A stretch of 64,000 nt of DNA from Erythrobacter sp. EC-HK427 (GCF_902498745.1 NZ_LR701479.1:66292-130291), one strand, 5' to 3'; shown: positions 50,379 through 59,636, numbered from the stretch's first letter. Notes: generated by a model from the letters alone, not told the origin. Translations and numbers: made by a program.

Positions 50379-51530
50379 ATGGAAATGTCCGATCTTCGCA
50401 TCGCGCTGTTCAGCGGGAACTACAATTACGTCCGCGACGGGGCGAACAAGGCGCAGAACCGGCTGGTGGAAACGCTGCTGGCGCATGGCGTGGATGTGCG
50501 GGTCTATGCGCCCACAGTGGAGCAGCCCGCCTTTCCGCCGACGGGACCGCTGGTTTCGGTGCCCTCCTTCGCCATTCCGGGGCGCGGCGAATACCGCATT
50601 CCGTGGAGCCTTTCGGGCGAGGCGCTGCGCGATCTGGAGGCGTTTGATCCGCACGTCGTCCACATCTCCAGCCCCGACCGCGCCTCGCGGCAGGCGGCGA
50701 AATGGGCGAAGGCGCGTGGCAAGCCATTGGTCTGCACCATCCATACGCGGTTCGAAACCTATCCGGAGTTTTACGGGATGGGCTTCCTGCAAGGCGCGGT
50801 GGAGGCGTGGCTGCGGCCGCTCTATGCGCAATGCGATCTGCTACTGGTGCCCAGCCCCACGATGGTTCCGGTGCTGAAAGCGCAGCGGATGAACGAGGCG
50901 GTGGCGATCTGGTCGCGCGGGGTCGAAAAGACCGTTTTTCATCCAAGCGCGCGCGATCTGGACTGGCGGCGCGGGATCGGCTTGGCGGACGAACCGCCGG
51001 TCATCGGCTTCCTCGGGCGGCTGGTGCTGGAAAAAGGTCTGGGCATTTTCGCCGAGGCGCTCACCGAATTGCGCGCGCGTGGCGTGCCGCATCAGGTGAT
51101 GGTGATAGGCGATGGCCCGGCGCGCGACTGGTTTGCCGAGCGGACGCCCGATGCCGTGTTCACCGGCTTTCAGGGCGGCGCTGATCTGGGCCGCGCGGTC
51201 GCCAGCATGGATGTGCTGTTCAACCCCAGCACGACCGAGACTTTCGGCAATGTGACGCTGGAGGCGATGGCTTGCGGCGTGCCGGTGGTCGCCGCGCAGG
51301 CGACGGGCAGCAGCGGCTTGCTGGAAGACGGGCGCACCGGCCGGCTGATGCCGCCGGGCAATCCGAAGGGCTTTGCCGACGCGCTGGAGGCCTATTGCCG
51401 CGATCCCGCCCTCGCCGCAGCGCATGGCAAGGCCGCCGCGCGCGAAGCGGAGCCTTACGATTGGGAAGCGATCAACCTAGCGGTTGCCGACCAGTATCTC
51501 CGCCTGCTGGCAGAGCGCGGTTCAGCGTAG
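50379..51530 (+). CDS. Glycosyltransferase family 4 protein
   Basis: 383 residues, GT-B fold. The donor-site region is clear: VIGFLGRLVLEKGLGIFAEAL (about 208-228), IGDGPARDWF, and NPSTTETFGNVTLEAMACGVP (EX7E motif) near 285-305. It resembles mannosyl- or glucosyltransferases (MgtA-like) that build glycolipids. ATGs at 50379 and 50385 are both possible. It lies 53 bases after bchJ; a role in glycolipid membranes of phototrophic cells is conceivable but unproven. It overlaps the convergent next gene by 9 bases. Confidence 0.88.
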   Translation: MEMSDLRIALFSGNYNYVRDGANKAQNRLVETLLAHGVDVRVYAPTVEQPAFPPTGPLVSVPSFAIPGRGEYRIPWSLSGEALRDLEAFDPHVVHISSPDRASRQAAKWAKARGKPLVCTIHTRFETYPEFYGMGFLQGAVEAWLRPLYAQCDLLLVPSPTMVPVLKAQRMNEAVAIWSRGVEKTVFHPSARDLDWRRGIGLADEPPVIGFLGRLVLEKGLGIFAEALTELRARGVPHQVMVIGDGPARDWFAERTPDAVFTGFQGGADLGRAVASMDVLFNPSTTETFGNVTLEAMACGVPVVAAQATGSSGLLEDGRTGRLMPPGNPKGFADALEAYCRDPALAAAHGKAAAREAEPYDWEAINLAVADQYLRLLAERGSA

Positions 51531-51980
51531 CACGCCTCTGGCCGCCATCGCGCGGGCATACAGCGTCAGGAACAGCATGACGGCGAACACCACCGCGGTC
51601 ACCACATAGACCATCGAAGGATCCTCCATTCCGGGGATCGGATTGGCCATCCCGTAGGCATTGGACACCACGAAGGCGGTGATCGAGGCGGCGAAAACGG
51701 GAAAGGCGAAGCGGTTACGCAAAAGCAGCAGCAATGCGCCCGCAAATCCGCCCCAAACGCCAATCGCCCAGATCGCGTCCAACCAGACAGGAAACGCGTC
51801 GAAATAGGCGAGCGCCGCATCGGCATCCACCCCGGCAGGGGCCATCGCCGCTTCGACATGGGCGCGGTCCGCCGATTGCGTCATGAAGTAATCATAGCAG
51901 CCGAACGATGTGAACAGCACGGCGACACCGGCCACTGCCCACAAATGCCACGGCGTATGCGGTGTATCAGCTTCCAACAT
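51522..51980 (-). CDS. Four-helix membrane protein of unknown function
   Basis: 152 residues with four membrane helices (about 12-30, 68-86, 92-110, 122-142). A periplasmic loop follows helix 1 (TQSADRAHVEAAMAPAG). I do not recognise the family with certainty; small proteins of this type are widespread in sphingomonads. Convergent with the glycosyltransferase gene, overlapping it by 9 bases. It is downstream of the PadR-type regulator, behind a terminator. Confidence 0.75.
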   Translation of the reverse strand: MLEADTPHTPWHLWAVAGVAVLFTSFGCYDYFMTQSADRAHVEAAMAPAGVDADAALAYFDAFPVWLDAIWAIGVWGGFAGALLLLLRNRFAFPVFAASITAFVVSNAYGMANPIPGMEDPSMVYVVTAVVFAVMLFLTLYARAMAARGVLR

Positions 51981-52013
51981 AAAACCCCTCCCCGAGCTTC
52001 GCCGGAGAGGGGT
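51981..52013 (-). terminator. Terminator downstream of the PadR-type gene
   Basis: ACCCCTC (51984-51990) pairs with GAGGGGT (52007-52013), with further pairing inside; on the minus strand it is followed by TTTTATG. It lies 38 bases beyond the regulator stop and just ahead of the next start. Confidence 0.75.
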
Positions 52014-52051
52014 ATCATGTGTTGCCGGAAAGGCAAATCCGGTAAACGAAG

Positions 52052-52936
52052 TTACATCCGCTCGATCTTGCGGGCGAGCGCGTCAATCAGGTCAATGATC
52101 TGGTCCTGGTCGATTTCTTTCAGCCCGCCTTTGGAGGCTTTGTTCGTCAGCACCGTTGCCAGATTGCCCAGCGAGCGAAACAGATCGGCCGAGGCTTTGG
52201 GCTTGGCCCGCTGCGCCCGGCGGCCGAGGCGTTCCCACAAGAGCGCGACTTCATCGGCGCGGTCTTCCAATTCGGCAATCCCGGCGTCGGTCGCCTTGTA
52301 GAGCTTGCGCGCATCGTCCGATTCCTCGACCGCGATCACGCCTTCGTCATTGAGCATTTGCAGCGTCGGATAGACGATGCCGGGCGACGGCGAATAGGCG
52401 CCTTCGGTCATCTCTTCCAAGGCCTTGATCAGCTCGTATCCGTGGCGTGCCTCCTCGGCCAGCATGGCGAGCAGAACGAGCCGCAGTTCGCCCGAACCGA
52501 ACATACGGCGGCGCTTTTGCGGCGGGCCGCCAAACGCCTCGTCGACAGCGCGGCGGCGCGGGGAACTACCACGGCGCTGGCCGAAAATGCCGCCGGGGCC
52601 GAAAAAGCCCTGCGCGCCAAACGGGCCTTGCGCGCCGAACGGGCCACCCGGGCCGAACGGGCCATCGCGGCCAAACGGGCCGTCTGCACCGAACAGATCG
52701 TCGAATTTCACCTTGGCGCGGCGGCTGCGGGGGGAGAAGGCGTCATCCTCGATCTCGATTTCCACTTCGACATCGAAGTCCTCACCCTCCGGAAAATCCG
52801 CCTCTGCATCGTCCACCGCTTCCATATCTTCCGGCTCGATCACTTCCTCGGTCGGCGCGGCGGGCTTGCGCGGCTTTGCCGGTTTGCTGGGCTTACGCGG
52901 CCTTGCGCCGCGGTCATTGCTTTTGGCCATTGCCAT
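52052..52936 (-). CDS. PadR family regulator with acidic and collagen-like extension
   Basis: 294 residues, long for PadR (usually 110-190). The winged helix is at about 147-230: RLVLLAMLAEEARHGYELIKAL, SPGIVYPTLQMLNDEGVIAV. The first 145 residues are unusual: a Lys/Pro-rich start, an acidic tract (about 30-65), and a run of GPFG-type repeats (GPFGRDGPFGPGGPFGAQ and on, about 86-120). It likely represses its own gene: a perfect palindrome lies 22 bases upstream of the ATG. ATGs at 52936 and 52930 are both possible. Confidence 0.88.
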   Translation of the reverse strand: MAMAKSNDRGARPRKPSKPAKPRKPAAPTEEVIEPEDMEAVDDAEADFPEGEDFDVEVEIEIEDDAFSPRSRRAKVKFDDLFGADGPFGRDGPFGPGGPFGAQGPFGAQGFFGPGGIFGQRRGSSPRRRAVDEAFGGPPQKRRRMFGSGELRLVLLAMLAEEARHGYELIKALEEMTEGAYSPSPGIVYPTLQMLNDEGVIAVEESDDARKLYKATDAGIAELEDRADEVALLWERLGRRAQRAKPKASADLFRSLGNLATVLTNKASKGGLKEIDQDQIIDLIDALARKIERM

Positions 52937-52958
52937 ATCTCCATAGGTGTCCCACGGT

Positions 52959-52972
52959 TAAGATATATCTTA
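52959..52972. promoter_or_regulatory. Palindromic operator upstream of the PadR-type gene
   Basis: TAAGATATATCTTA is a perfect 14-bp palindrome in an otherwise GC-rich region, flanked by ATAGGT (52943-52948) and ACCTAT (52974-52979). AT-rich palindromes of this kind (ATAT core) are typical PadR-type operators, and it lies where the minus-strand promoter must be. Confidence 0.75.
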
Positions 52973-53052
52973 GACCTATCATAACAAGGGGCCGGTGAAA
53001 ATTTTCGCGCGCCGCTACCCGCTCCCCCGGCCTTCGCCTAAGTCTTGCACCG

Positions 53053-54372
53053 ATGGCCGACCTTTTTGCCGATGATCCGCAGCAAGACCGCTCGCCGGGC
53101 GAGCCGCCTGCCGACGCCCCCTTGGCCGACCGGCTGCGCCCGCGCGCGCTGGATGAGGTGATCGGGCAAGAGCATCTCACCGGCCCCGAGGGCGCAATCG
53201 GGCGGATGGTCGCGGCGGCCAAGCTTTCCAGCATGATCCTGTGGGGGCCGCCCGGCACCGGCAAGACGAGCATTGCCCGCCTGCTCGCCGATGCGGTGGG
53301 GATGCGCTACGAAGCGGTGAGCGCGGTCTTTTCCGGTGTGGCAGACCTGAAAAAAGCCTTCGCCGCTGCCGAGACCGCGCAGAAGATGGGTCAACGCACG
53401 CTCCTGTTCGTGGACGAAATCCACCGCTTCAACCGCGCGCAGCAGGATGGCTTCCTGCCCTTTGTGGAGCGCGGCGCGGTGACGCTGGTGGGCGCGACAA
53501 CCGAGAACCCCAGCTTCGAGTTGAACGCCGCTTTGCTCAGCCGTGCGCAAGTGCTGGTGCTGCAACGGCTCGATGCGGCGGCTTTGGGCAAATTGCTGGA
53601 GCGGGCGGAGGAGCTGCAAGGCCCGCTTCCGCTCACGCCCGAAGCGCGCGAGGCGCTGATCGCAACCGCCGATGGCGACGGGCGCTTCCTGCTCAACCAG
53701 GCCGAAACGCTCTACAACGCGCAGATCGATGCGCCGCTCGACCCCGCCGACCTTGGCCAGTTCCTGCAACGCCGCGTCGCGGTCTATGACAAGGATCGCG
53801 AAGGCCATTACAACCTCATCTCTGCCCTACACAAGGCGGTGCGCGGATCAGACCCGCAGGCGGCGCTGTATTACCTCGCGCGGATGCTGGTGGCGGGGGA
53901 AGAGCCGCTGTTCCTCGCGCGGCGGCTGGTGCGCATGGCGGTGGAGGATATCGGCATGGCCGATCCCGCCGCGCTGACCCAGTGCATGGCGGCAAAGGAT
54001 GCGTATCAATTCCTCGGCAGTCCGGAGGGCGAGCTGGCGCTGGTGCAGGCCTGCATCTACCTCGCCACCGCGCCCAAATCGAATGCCGTGTATATGGCGC
54101 AAAAGGCCGCCTATCGCAGCGCGAAGGAAACGGGCAGCCTGATGCCGCCGATGAACATCGTCAATCCGGCAACGGGGATGATGAAGAAGCTCGGCTACGG
54201 CGCAGGCTACACTTACGATCACGATACCGAAGAGGGATTTTCGGGCGACGATTACTGGCCGGAGGAGATGGAGCAGCAGGAGTTCTACAAGCCGGTCGAA
54301 CGCGGATTCGAGCGGAAGGTGCGCGAACGGCTGGATTACTTGGCGCGGCTGCGCGAGGAGCGGCGTGGTTAG
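53053..54372 (+). CDS. rarA: Replication-associated recombination protein RarA (MgsA)
   Basis: 439 residues, AAA+ clamp-loader-like ATPase. Walker A WGPPGTGKTSIARLLAD (about 61-77), Walker B LLFVDEIHRFNRAQQDGFLP, sensor TTENPSFELNAALLSRA, and the C-terminal tetramerisation domain (SDPQAALYYLARMLVAGE, GYGAGYTYDHD). It acts at stalled replication forks with SSB. It overlaps the next gene by 8 bases, so the two are cotranscribed. Confidence 0.96.
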   Translation: MADLFADDPQQDRSPGEPPADAPLADRLRPRALDEVIGQEHLTGPEGAIGRMVAAAKLSSMILWGPPGTGKTSIARLLADAVGMRYEAVSAVFSGVADLKKAFAAAETAQKMGQRTLLFVDEIHRFNRAQQDGFLPFVERGAVTLVGATTENPSFELNAALLSRAQVLVLQRLDAAALGKLLERAEELQGPLPLTPEAREALIATADGDGRFLLNQAETLYNAQIDAPLDPADLGQFLQRRVAVYDKDREGHYNLISALHKAVRGSDPQAALYYLARMLVAGEEPLFLARRLVRMAVEDIGMADPAALTQCMAAKDAYQFLGSPEGELALVQACIYLATAPKSNAVYMAQKAAYRSAKETGSLMPPMNIVNPATGMMKKLGYGAGYTYDHDTEEGFSGDDYWPEEMEQQEFYKPVERGFERKVRERLDYLARLREERRG

Positions 54373-55234
54373 GGATTTCGAGCATTTCATCGCCGTCGAT
54401 TGGTCTGGCGCGCAGGGGGAGTGGCACCGGGCGATCACCATGGCGGTTGCGCACCGCGATGGCGGGCCGCCTGTGCTGGTCGAACGCCGCAAGGGCTGGT
54501 CGCGCGAGGAAGTGCTGGCGGTGCTGCGCGATGAAATGCCGGACAATGCGCTGGTCGGGCTCGATCTGGGGATTGCCCTGCCCTTTGCCGATCACGGCGC
54601 GTTCTTCCCCGGCTGGGAACGCTCGCCCGCCGATGCGAAGGCGCTCTGGGCGCTGATCGACAGCATTTGCGAAGGCGACCCGCATCTTTCCGCCTCCAGC
54701 TTTGTCGATCACCCGCAAGCAAGCGCCTATTTCCGGCGCCATGGCGGGCGCGAGGGTGCGCGGTTTGGAGGCGGCAGAGGCCGCTTCCGCGTTGCCGAAA
54801 GCGCGCAGGCGCTGATGGGGTGCAAGCCCTACTCCAACTTCAACCTCGTCGGTGCGGCGCAGGTCGGCAAATCGAGCCTGACCGGAATGCGCGTCTTGCA
54901 CCGGCTGGAAGGCAAAGTCCCCGTCTGGCCCATAGATCCGCTGCCGCTTGACGGCCCTGTGATCGTGGAGATTTACACCGCGCTGGCAGCGATGGCGGCG
55001 GGCCGCAGTGCTTCGCGCAGCAAAATACGCAGCTGGGAAGAGCTTGACGCAGGGCTGGCTCATCTCGGCAGCCCCCCGCTGGGGCGCAGCGGCGGGGTGG
55101 ACGATCATGCGACCGATGCGCTGGTTTCGGCAGCCTGGCTGCGCAAGGTGGCAGGCGATGTGGCACTATGGTCGCCTGCCGGTCTCACCCCGCTGATTGC
55201 CCGCACAGAGGGCTGGACGTTTGGCGCCGCTTAA
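54365..55234 (+). CDS. Predicted RNase H-like nuclease-fold protein (DUF429-like), partner of rarA
   Basis: 289 residues. The acidic residues of an RNase H-like fold seem present: FIAVDWSGAQGEWH (about 8-21), VGLDLGIALPFADHG (about 64-78), EIYTALAAMA and DDHATDALVSAAWLR near the C-terminus, the pattern of DUF429 predicted nucleases. I cannot confirm catalytic activity. Overlap with rarA suggests a link with replication-fork repair, by association only. GTG/ATG start ambiguity is small; the first codon of the frame is GTG at 54365. Confidence 0.68.
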   Translation: MVRDFEHFIAVDWSGAQGEWHRAITMAVAHRDGGPPVLVERRKGWSREEVLAVLRDEMPDNALVGLDLGIALPFADHGAFFPGWERSPADAKALWALIDSICEGDPHLSASSFVDHPQASAYFRRHGGREGARFGGGRGRFRVAESAQALMGCKPYSNFNLVGAAQVGKSSLTGMRVLHRLEGKVPVWPIDPLPLDGPVIVEIYTALAAMAAGRSASRSKIRSWEELDAGLAHLGSPPLGRSGGVDDHATDALVSAAWLRKVAGDVALWSPAGLTPLIARTEGWTFGAA

Positions 55235-55258
55235 GGCAAAGGCGCGCCCTGTTGTCGT

Positions 55259-55337
55259 CCTACCGCTTCGCTGCTTGAGGACAGAATGTGTCGACCAAGC
55301 GGGCAAACAACACGCCCTCAAGCAGCGAAGCGGTAGG
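55259..55337. repeat. 22-bp perfect inverted repeat before tRNA-Thr
   Basis: 55259-55280 and 55316-55337 are exact reverse complements (CCTACCGCTTCGCTGCTTG...), with a 35-base loop. It lies between the rarA-linked gene and tRNA-Thr and could terminate the upstream operon, but no T-run follows. The arm sequence is not found elsewhere in the window. Confidence 0.85.
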
Positions 55338-55348
55338 GCAAACAGAAT

Positions 55349-55424
55349 GCCGGTTTAGCTCAGTTGGTAGAGCAGTTGATTTGTAATCATCAGGCCAGGG
55401 GTTCGAATCCTCTAACCGGCACCA
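55349..55424 (+). tRNA. tRNA-Thr (TGT)
   Basis: A 76-base cloverleaf: acceptor GCCGGTT with AACCGGC, anticodon loop TTTGTAA with anticodon TGT, T-arm GGTTCGAATCC, encoded CCA. The 252 bases that follow (55425-55676) contain no supported gene, only a GC-rich stretch and one variant half of the interspersed repeat at 55627-55643. Confidence 0.95.
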
Positions 55425-55626
55425 TCATTTTGAAATCGCGCATCTGCGGGTCGCGCCTTGCGCTCGGGCGCTGACGCGCGCAGTTGTATCCTTAACAACG
55501 CACCCGCGCGATTTTCCTCGATGCTGTTCGCTTCGCCGGGACTGCGTTCCGGCTGCGCGGCATCTTCGGGACGGCCGCGTGGCCTCGGGCGCGTCGCGCT
55601 GCTCTCCCTCGATAAGTCCCGCTCGT

Positions 55627-55643
55627 CCTGAGCCTGTCGAAGG
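55627..55643 (+). repeat. Single variant half of the interspersed repeat
   Basis: CCTGAGCCTGTCGAAGG differs by one base from the arms at 20138 and 21231 and has no facing complement within 100 bases, so it is a solitary half. Confidence 0.75.
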
Positions 55644-55676
55644 ACGCTGGCATTGCGCTTGCGTCAGCCAGTAGGC

Positions 55677-57080
55677 TCAGGAGAGCACCAGCCCCGCTTT
55701 TGCCAATTGTGCAATTGCATCGTCTGCGCTCACCTGATCGTCGAACTCGCTCTTGCCCCAGTCAGCGGCCAGTTGTTCGCGGCTGCGGGTGCCGTCCATC
55801 AACGACAGGAAATGCCGCGGGCCGGGCGGCATCGTTACCACGCGCATATCGAGCGAGAACAGGATCGGCGCGCCCAGCGCCACCTGTGCACGGACGAGCG
55901 CGCTCGCTTCGGGAGCGTCGCCGGGTGCAGTGGTTCCGGGGAATGGCGCCGCATGAAGCTGCACCAGTCCGTTCTGGTATAGCTCCAATACCCCCGCCTG
56001 CTTTTCCGCATCCCCGGCAAAACGCGCCAATGGCAGGCGTTCGGGCCATGCCGCCGCCATTTCGCCGAGGAAATCGGCCATCGCCGCATCGTCGATCTCG
56101 AACGGCCCTTCCTCATGGACGAATTCGGTTGCGCTTTTCCGCTCCAGCTTGGCGCTGGCGAGCAGGTGGCCGAATGCCGCCGGATCCACCACTCGGCAAG
56201 GCGCGCGGCCTTCGCGCACGAACAGGCTCTGGTGGAAAAACGTCACCGCTTCATAATCGCTCGCCTGCGCGGCACGCACAACTTCGGCGTCGTCCAAAGC
56301 TTCGCCCGGCAGCCCGTCGGTCACCATTTTGGGCAGCGCATCGTTGAGGAAGGCCAGCCCGTGCGACCCCGCCGCCGAAGCCATCTGCACCAGCGATTGC
56401 GGGGCGTAGCATTCGCCCAGTTCGTCATGAAACAGCGAGCCGTCATTCTTCAACGCCATCGGCTCTGCCACTGCGCGAAGGGCCTGCTGGGTCAGCCGCT
56501 CGCCCTCGCGCTGGGTGGAGTAGGCCTGCAACACCGCGTGCGCCTTGGCCATGCGCGCATCGCCCTCCAGCCCGTCCAGCGCGTGAAGCAGCATATCGCG
56601 CACCGCCATCCGCAGATACCCGCCCGGCTGCGCGTTATAGCTAACAAAGGCGATCCCCTCGGGCGCAAGCACCCGCGCAACCAGCCGCCACATCGCCGCG
56701 CGCACCGATTCGGGCACCCAGGCATAGAGGCCGTGCGCGATAATATAGTCGTATTGCCCCTCGGCCCCGTCGGCCCAATCGAGCAAATCCCCCAATACGA
56801 TATCGACATTGGTCAAGCCTGCCGCCGCGACCACGCGCCGTCCGCGCTCGACTGCGGCAGTGGACAGATCGAAGCTGGTGAAATGCGCCTGCGGCAACCC
56901 AGCCGCCATCGCAGCCAGATTGATCCCGTCCCCGCCTGCGATTTCGAGCACGCGGCACGTTTGCGGGTCGGGCGCAGCGAGCCCGTGCAGCGCGGCCAGC
57001 GCGGCCAGATGGCTCGGATGGGTGGTGGGATAGCTCGATGCAGGATATTCGACCGCGTCGTAACTCGTAGCCTCGCCCAT
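55677..57080 (-). CDS. SAM-dependent methyltransferase with regulatory domain
   Basis: 467 residues. Residues about 35-160 form a class I methyltransferase (CRVLEIAGGDGINLAAMAAG motif I, DIVLGDLLDW, YDYIIAHGLYAWVP). The middle and C-terminal parts (NAQPGGYLRMAVRDMLLHA onward, including FHDELGECYAPQSL) match the methyltransferase regulatory domain (PF10119 type). The substrate of such proteins is unknown; some are linked to surface-polysaccharide or protein methylation. No operon partner except possibly ugd, 65 bases upstream on the same strand. Confidence 0.87.
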   Translation of the reverse strand: MGEATSYDAVEYPASSYPTTHPSHLAALAALHGLAAPDPQTCRVLEIAGGDGINLAAMAAGLPQAHFTSFDLSTAAVERGRRVVAAAGLTNVDIVLGDLLDWADGAEGQYDYIIAHGLYAWVPESVRAAMWRLVARVLAPEGIAFVSYNAQPGGYLRMAVRDMLLHALDGLEGDARMAKAHAVLQAYSTQREGERLTQQALRAVAEPMALKNDGSLFHDELGECYAPQSLVQMASAAGSHGLAFLNDALPKMVTDGLPGEALDDAEVVRAAQASDYEAVTFFHQSLFVREGRAPCRVVDPAAFGHLLASAKLERKSATEFVHEEGPFEIDDAAMADFLGEMAAAWPERLPLARFAGDAEKQAGVLELYQNGLVQLHAAPFPGTTAPGDAPEASALVRAQVALGAPILFSLDMRVVTMPPGPRHFLSLMDGTRSREQLAADWGKSEFDDQVSADDAIAQLAKAGLVLS

Positions 57081-57144
57081 CGCTTTCCCCTGCTCAAGCC
57101 GACGGCGAAGCTAGCCGATCAAATGCCCGGTGTCTTGCCCCTAA

Positions 57145-58449
57145 TCAGCGCCCCACTGCGACGTAGGTGAAGCCATGCGCTTCGACATCGCTGCGGCTGT
57201 AGAGATTGCGCAGATCGACCAGCAGCGGCGTTTTGAGGAGGGCCTTCATCTTTTCCAGATCGAGCGCGCGGAAGGTGTCCCACTCGGTCACGATCACTGC
57301 TGCATCCGCGCCGTCCAGCGCCTCGTAAGGGCCATCGCAATAGGTGACCTTGTCGAGCACCTTCTTCGCCTGCTCCATGCCCTCGGGATCGTGCGCCTTC
57401 ACCGTGATGCCCGCATCCTGCAAGGCCTGCACCACGCTGATAGCGGGGCTATCACGCATATCGTCGGTATTGGCTTTGAAGGTCAGGCCCAGCACCGCCA
57501 CGGTCTTGCCGTGCAACTCACCGCCGCCCATCGCGTTGATGACCTTGCGGCCCATGCTGCGCTTGCGGGTATCGTTGCTCGCCACCACGCTTTCGACAAT
57601 CCGCAACGGCGCTTCGTAATCCTGCCCGGTCTTGATGAGCGCGAGCGTATCCTTGGGGAAGCACGATCCGCCATAGCCGGGGCCGGGCATCAGGAAGCGG
57701 TTGCCGATGCGGGTATCAAGACCGATACCCTTCGCCACATCGCGCACATCCGCGCCGACTTTCTCGCACAAATCGGCAATTTCGTTGATGAAACCGATCT
57801 TGGTCGCCAGAAAAGCGTTGGCGGCATATTTGGTCAGCTCCGCCCCGCGCCGGCTCATCGTTACCAGCGGGGATTCGTTGCGGGTGAGCGGGCGGTAGAT
57901 TTCGCGCAAGACCCGCTCGGCGTGTTCATCATTGACGCCGATGACCACGCGGTCGGGCCGCTTGAAATCGTCGATCGCCGCGCCTTCACGCAGGAATTCG
58001 GGGTTGCTGGCGACGGAGAATTCGAGCTCGGGCGCGGTTTCGCGGATGATCCGCTCCACCTCGTCACCCGTGCCCACGGGGACGGTCGACTTGTCGACCA
58101 CCACCACGCCTGCGGGCAACATCGGTGCCATCTCCTTGGCCGCGGCGTAAACATAGGAGAGGTCGGCATGGCCATCGCCGCGCCGCGAGGGCGTGCCCAC
58201 TGCGATAAATACCGCATCCGCACCCGGTAGCGCTTCAGCCAGATCGAGCGTGAAGGACAGGCGGCCAGTGGCAAAATTGCGCGCCACCAGTTCGTCCAGC
58301 CCGGGCTCGAAAATCGGAATTTCGCCGTTGAGCAGCGCATCGATCTTCGACTGGTCTTTGTCGACGCAGACGACATTGTGCCCGAAATCGGCAAAGCAGG
58401 CGCCGGAAACGAGGCCCACATAGCCGGTGCCGATCATTACGATGCGCAT
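57145..58449 (-). CDS. ugd: UDP-glucose 6-dehydrogenase
   Basis: 434 residues. N-terminal Rossmann domain IGTGYVGLVSGACFADFGHN (6-25), catalytic cysteine in GPGYGGSCFPKDTLALIKT (about 252-270), and a C-terminal UDP-binding domain. It oxidises UDP-glucose to UDP-glucuronate for capsular or exopolysaccharides and glycolipids. In sphingomonads this product also feeds glucuronosyl sphingolipids. It is not within a larger polysaccharide cluster. Confidence 0.96.
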   Translation of the reverse strand: MRIVMIGTGYVGLVSGACFADFGHNVVCVDKDQSKIDALLNGEIPIFEPGLDELVARNFATGRLSFTLDLAEALPGADAVFIAVGTPSRRGDGHADLSYVYAAAKEMAPMLPAGVVVVDKSTVPVGTGDEVERIIRETAPELEFSVASNPEFLREGAAIDDFKRPDRVVIGVNDEHAERVLREIYRPLTRNESPLVTMSRRGAELTKYAANAFLATKIGFINEIADLCEKVGADVRDVAKGIGLDTRIGNRFLMPGPGYGGSCFPKDTLALIKTGQDYEAPLRIVESVVASNDTRKRSMGRKVINAMGGGELHGKTVAVLGLTFKANTDDMRDSPAISVVQALQDAGITVKAHDPEGMEQAKKVLDKVTYCDGPYEALDGADAAVIVTEWDTFRALDLEKMKALLKTPLLVDLRNLYSRSDVEAHGFTYVAVGR

Positions 58450-58524
58450 AGAAAATCCGTCCTAGCGTGAAAGGTCAGGGGAGCGCCCTACTCCACAGGG
58501 CGTTAACAAGACAAGTGCGGCGGC

Positions 58525-58989
58525 TCAACCGCGCCCACGATAGGGGGCCACGCCCTGATCGGGCAGCCACAAGCCTTCGGGCGGCGCGCCGCTTTGCCAG
58601 AACACGTCAATCGGAATGCCGCCGCGCGGATACCAATATCCGCCAATGCGCAGCCAGCGGGGCTGCATCTCGCTGAAGAGGCGTTGGCCGATGCCAACGG
58701 TCACATCCTCGTGAAAGCCGTTGTGGTTGCGGAAGGAACCGAGAAATAGCTTCAGGCTCTTGCTCTCCACAATCGTTGCGCCGGGCGCATAATCGATCAC
58801 CAGATGCGCGAAATCGGGCGCGCCGGTGACGGGGCAGAGCGAGGTGAATTCGGGCACCGCAAAGCGCACTAGATACAGCTCTCCGCCGCGCGGATTGGGC
58901 ACGTAATCGAGCACCGCCTCCTCTGGCGAGGCGGGGAGCGGAGTCTGCTGGCCGAGAAATTGCGGCTGGCTGTTGGTCGTATCGGTCAT
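58525..58989 (-). CDS. queF: NADPH-dependent preQ0 reductase QueF
   Basis: 154 residues, the short unimodular (YkvM) form. Catalytic cysteine in [20 protein letters not shown] (Cys at about 51), the QueF motif [15 protein letters not shown], and the conserved FHEDV. It reduces 7-cyano-7-deazaguanine to preQ1 for queuosine. No preQ1 riboswitch is evident in the 78 bases upstream. Fits with the yhhQ-type transporter at 24358. Confidence 0.95.
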   Translation of the reverse strand: MTDTTNSQPQFLGQQTPLPASPEEAVLDYVPNPRGGELYLVRFAVPEFTSLCPVTGAPDFAHLVIDYAPGATIVESKSLKLFLGSFRNHNGFHEDVTVGIGQRLFSEMQPRWLRIGGYWYPRGGIPIDVFWQSGAPPEGLWLPDQGVAPYRGRG

Positions 58990-59067
58990 GGGCCCTGCCT
59001 TTGCCGCGAGAGAGGCCGCGATACAAGCGGGCTTTATCGCCGTGCCATCGCTGCCTATGCTGCCTGC

Positions 59068-59625
59068 ATGAGCGACAATAGCATCGCGCCCGATGATGGC
59101 ATCACCCGGAGTACGCTGGATCTGGCGTTCGAACCGCTGCGGCTGTCAATCGGCCCGGGCAATGCACGGATGAACTGGCGGCTGACGCTCACCAATGCGG
59201 GCGAGGCGCATATTGTCGGCCTGCGGGTGTGGAGCGATCTGGTCAGCACCCGCACCGCCGCGCCGGACAGGGAGGACTTGTCCGGCCCCGATACGATGCA
59301 GGCTCGCCTGCACCAGATCAGGATGCTGGCACCGGGAGAGGAGGCGGCGCTTTCGGGCGAATGGCAATTGCCGCGCGACAAGTTTGTGCCGTTTCTGGGC
59401 CTCACGCAAAAAATCCTGCCGCTCGTGCGCTTGCGCATGGTCGGCGCGGGGATTTTGCCGACAAGGCAGGCCTATCTGGTCGGCAAGCGAGCGGTGCAGG
59501 ACGATGCCATGCCCGAAGCTCTCGCTTGCGACGGAGCGTTGCAAGTCCATTCCAGCCTGGTCGCAGCGCCCGTCGGACGCCGGAAGAACCGCGCCGCCAT
59601 TGCCAGCGAGAGTGACGCCGCCTAG
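59068..59625 (+). CDS. Hypothetical protein, beta-sandwich-like
   Basis: 185 residues from [20 protein letters not shown]. The pattern [35 protein letters not shown] (about 25-60) reads as beta strands like those of CARDB or Ig-type domains, followed by [26 protein letters not shown] and a basic tail. No signal peptide or membrane segment. I do not recognise the family. It lies 11 bases upstream of sseA and may be its operon partner. Confidence 0.75.
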   Translation: MSDNSIAPDDGITRSTLDLAFEPLRLSIGPGNARMNWRLTLTNAGEAHIVGLRVWSDLVSTRTAAPDREDLSGPDTMQARLHQIRMLAPGEEAALSGEWQLPRDKFVPFLGLTQKILPLVRLRMVGAGILPTRQAYLVGKRAVQDDAMPEALACDGALQVHSSLVAAPVGRRKNRAAIASESDAA

Positions 59626-59636
59626 TCCGGTAAGCT

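Noticed and set aside
52540-52700. Short GC-rich repeats inside the PadR gene as a DNA repeat array
   Set aside because: They are codons for the GPFG-type protein repeats, in frame and degenerate at third positions.
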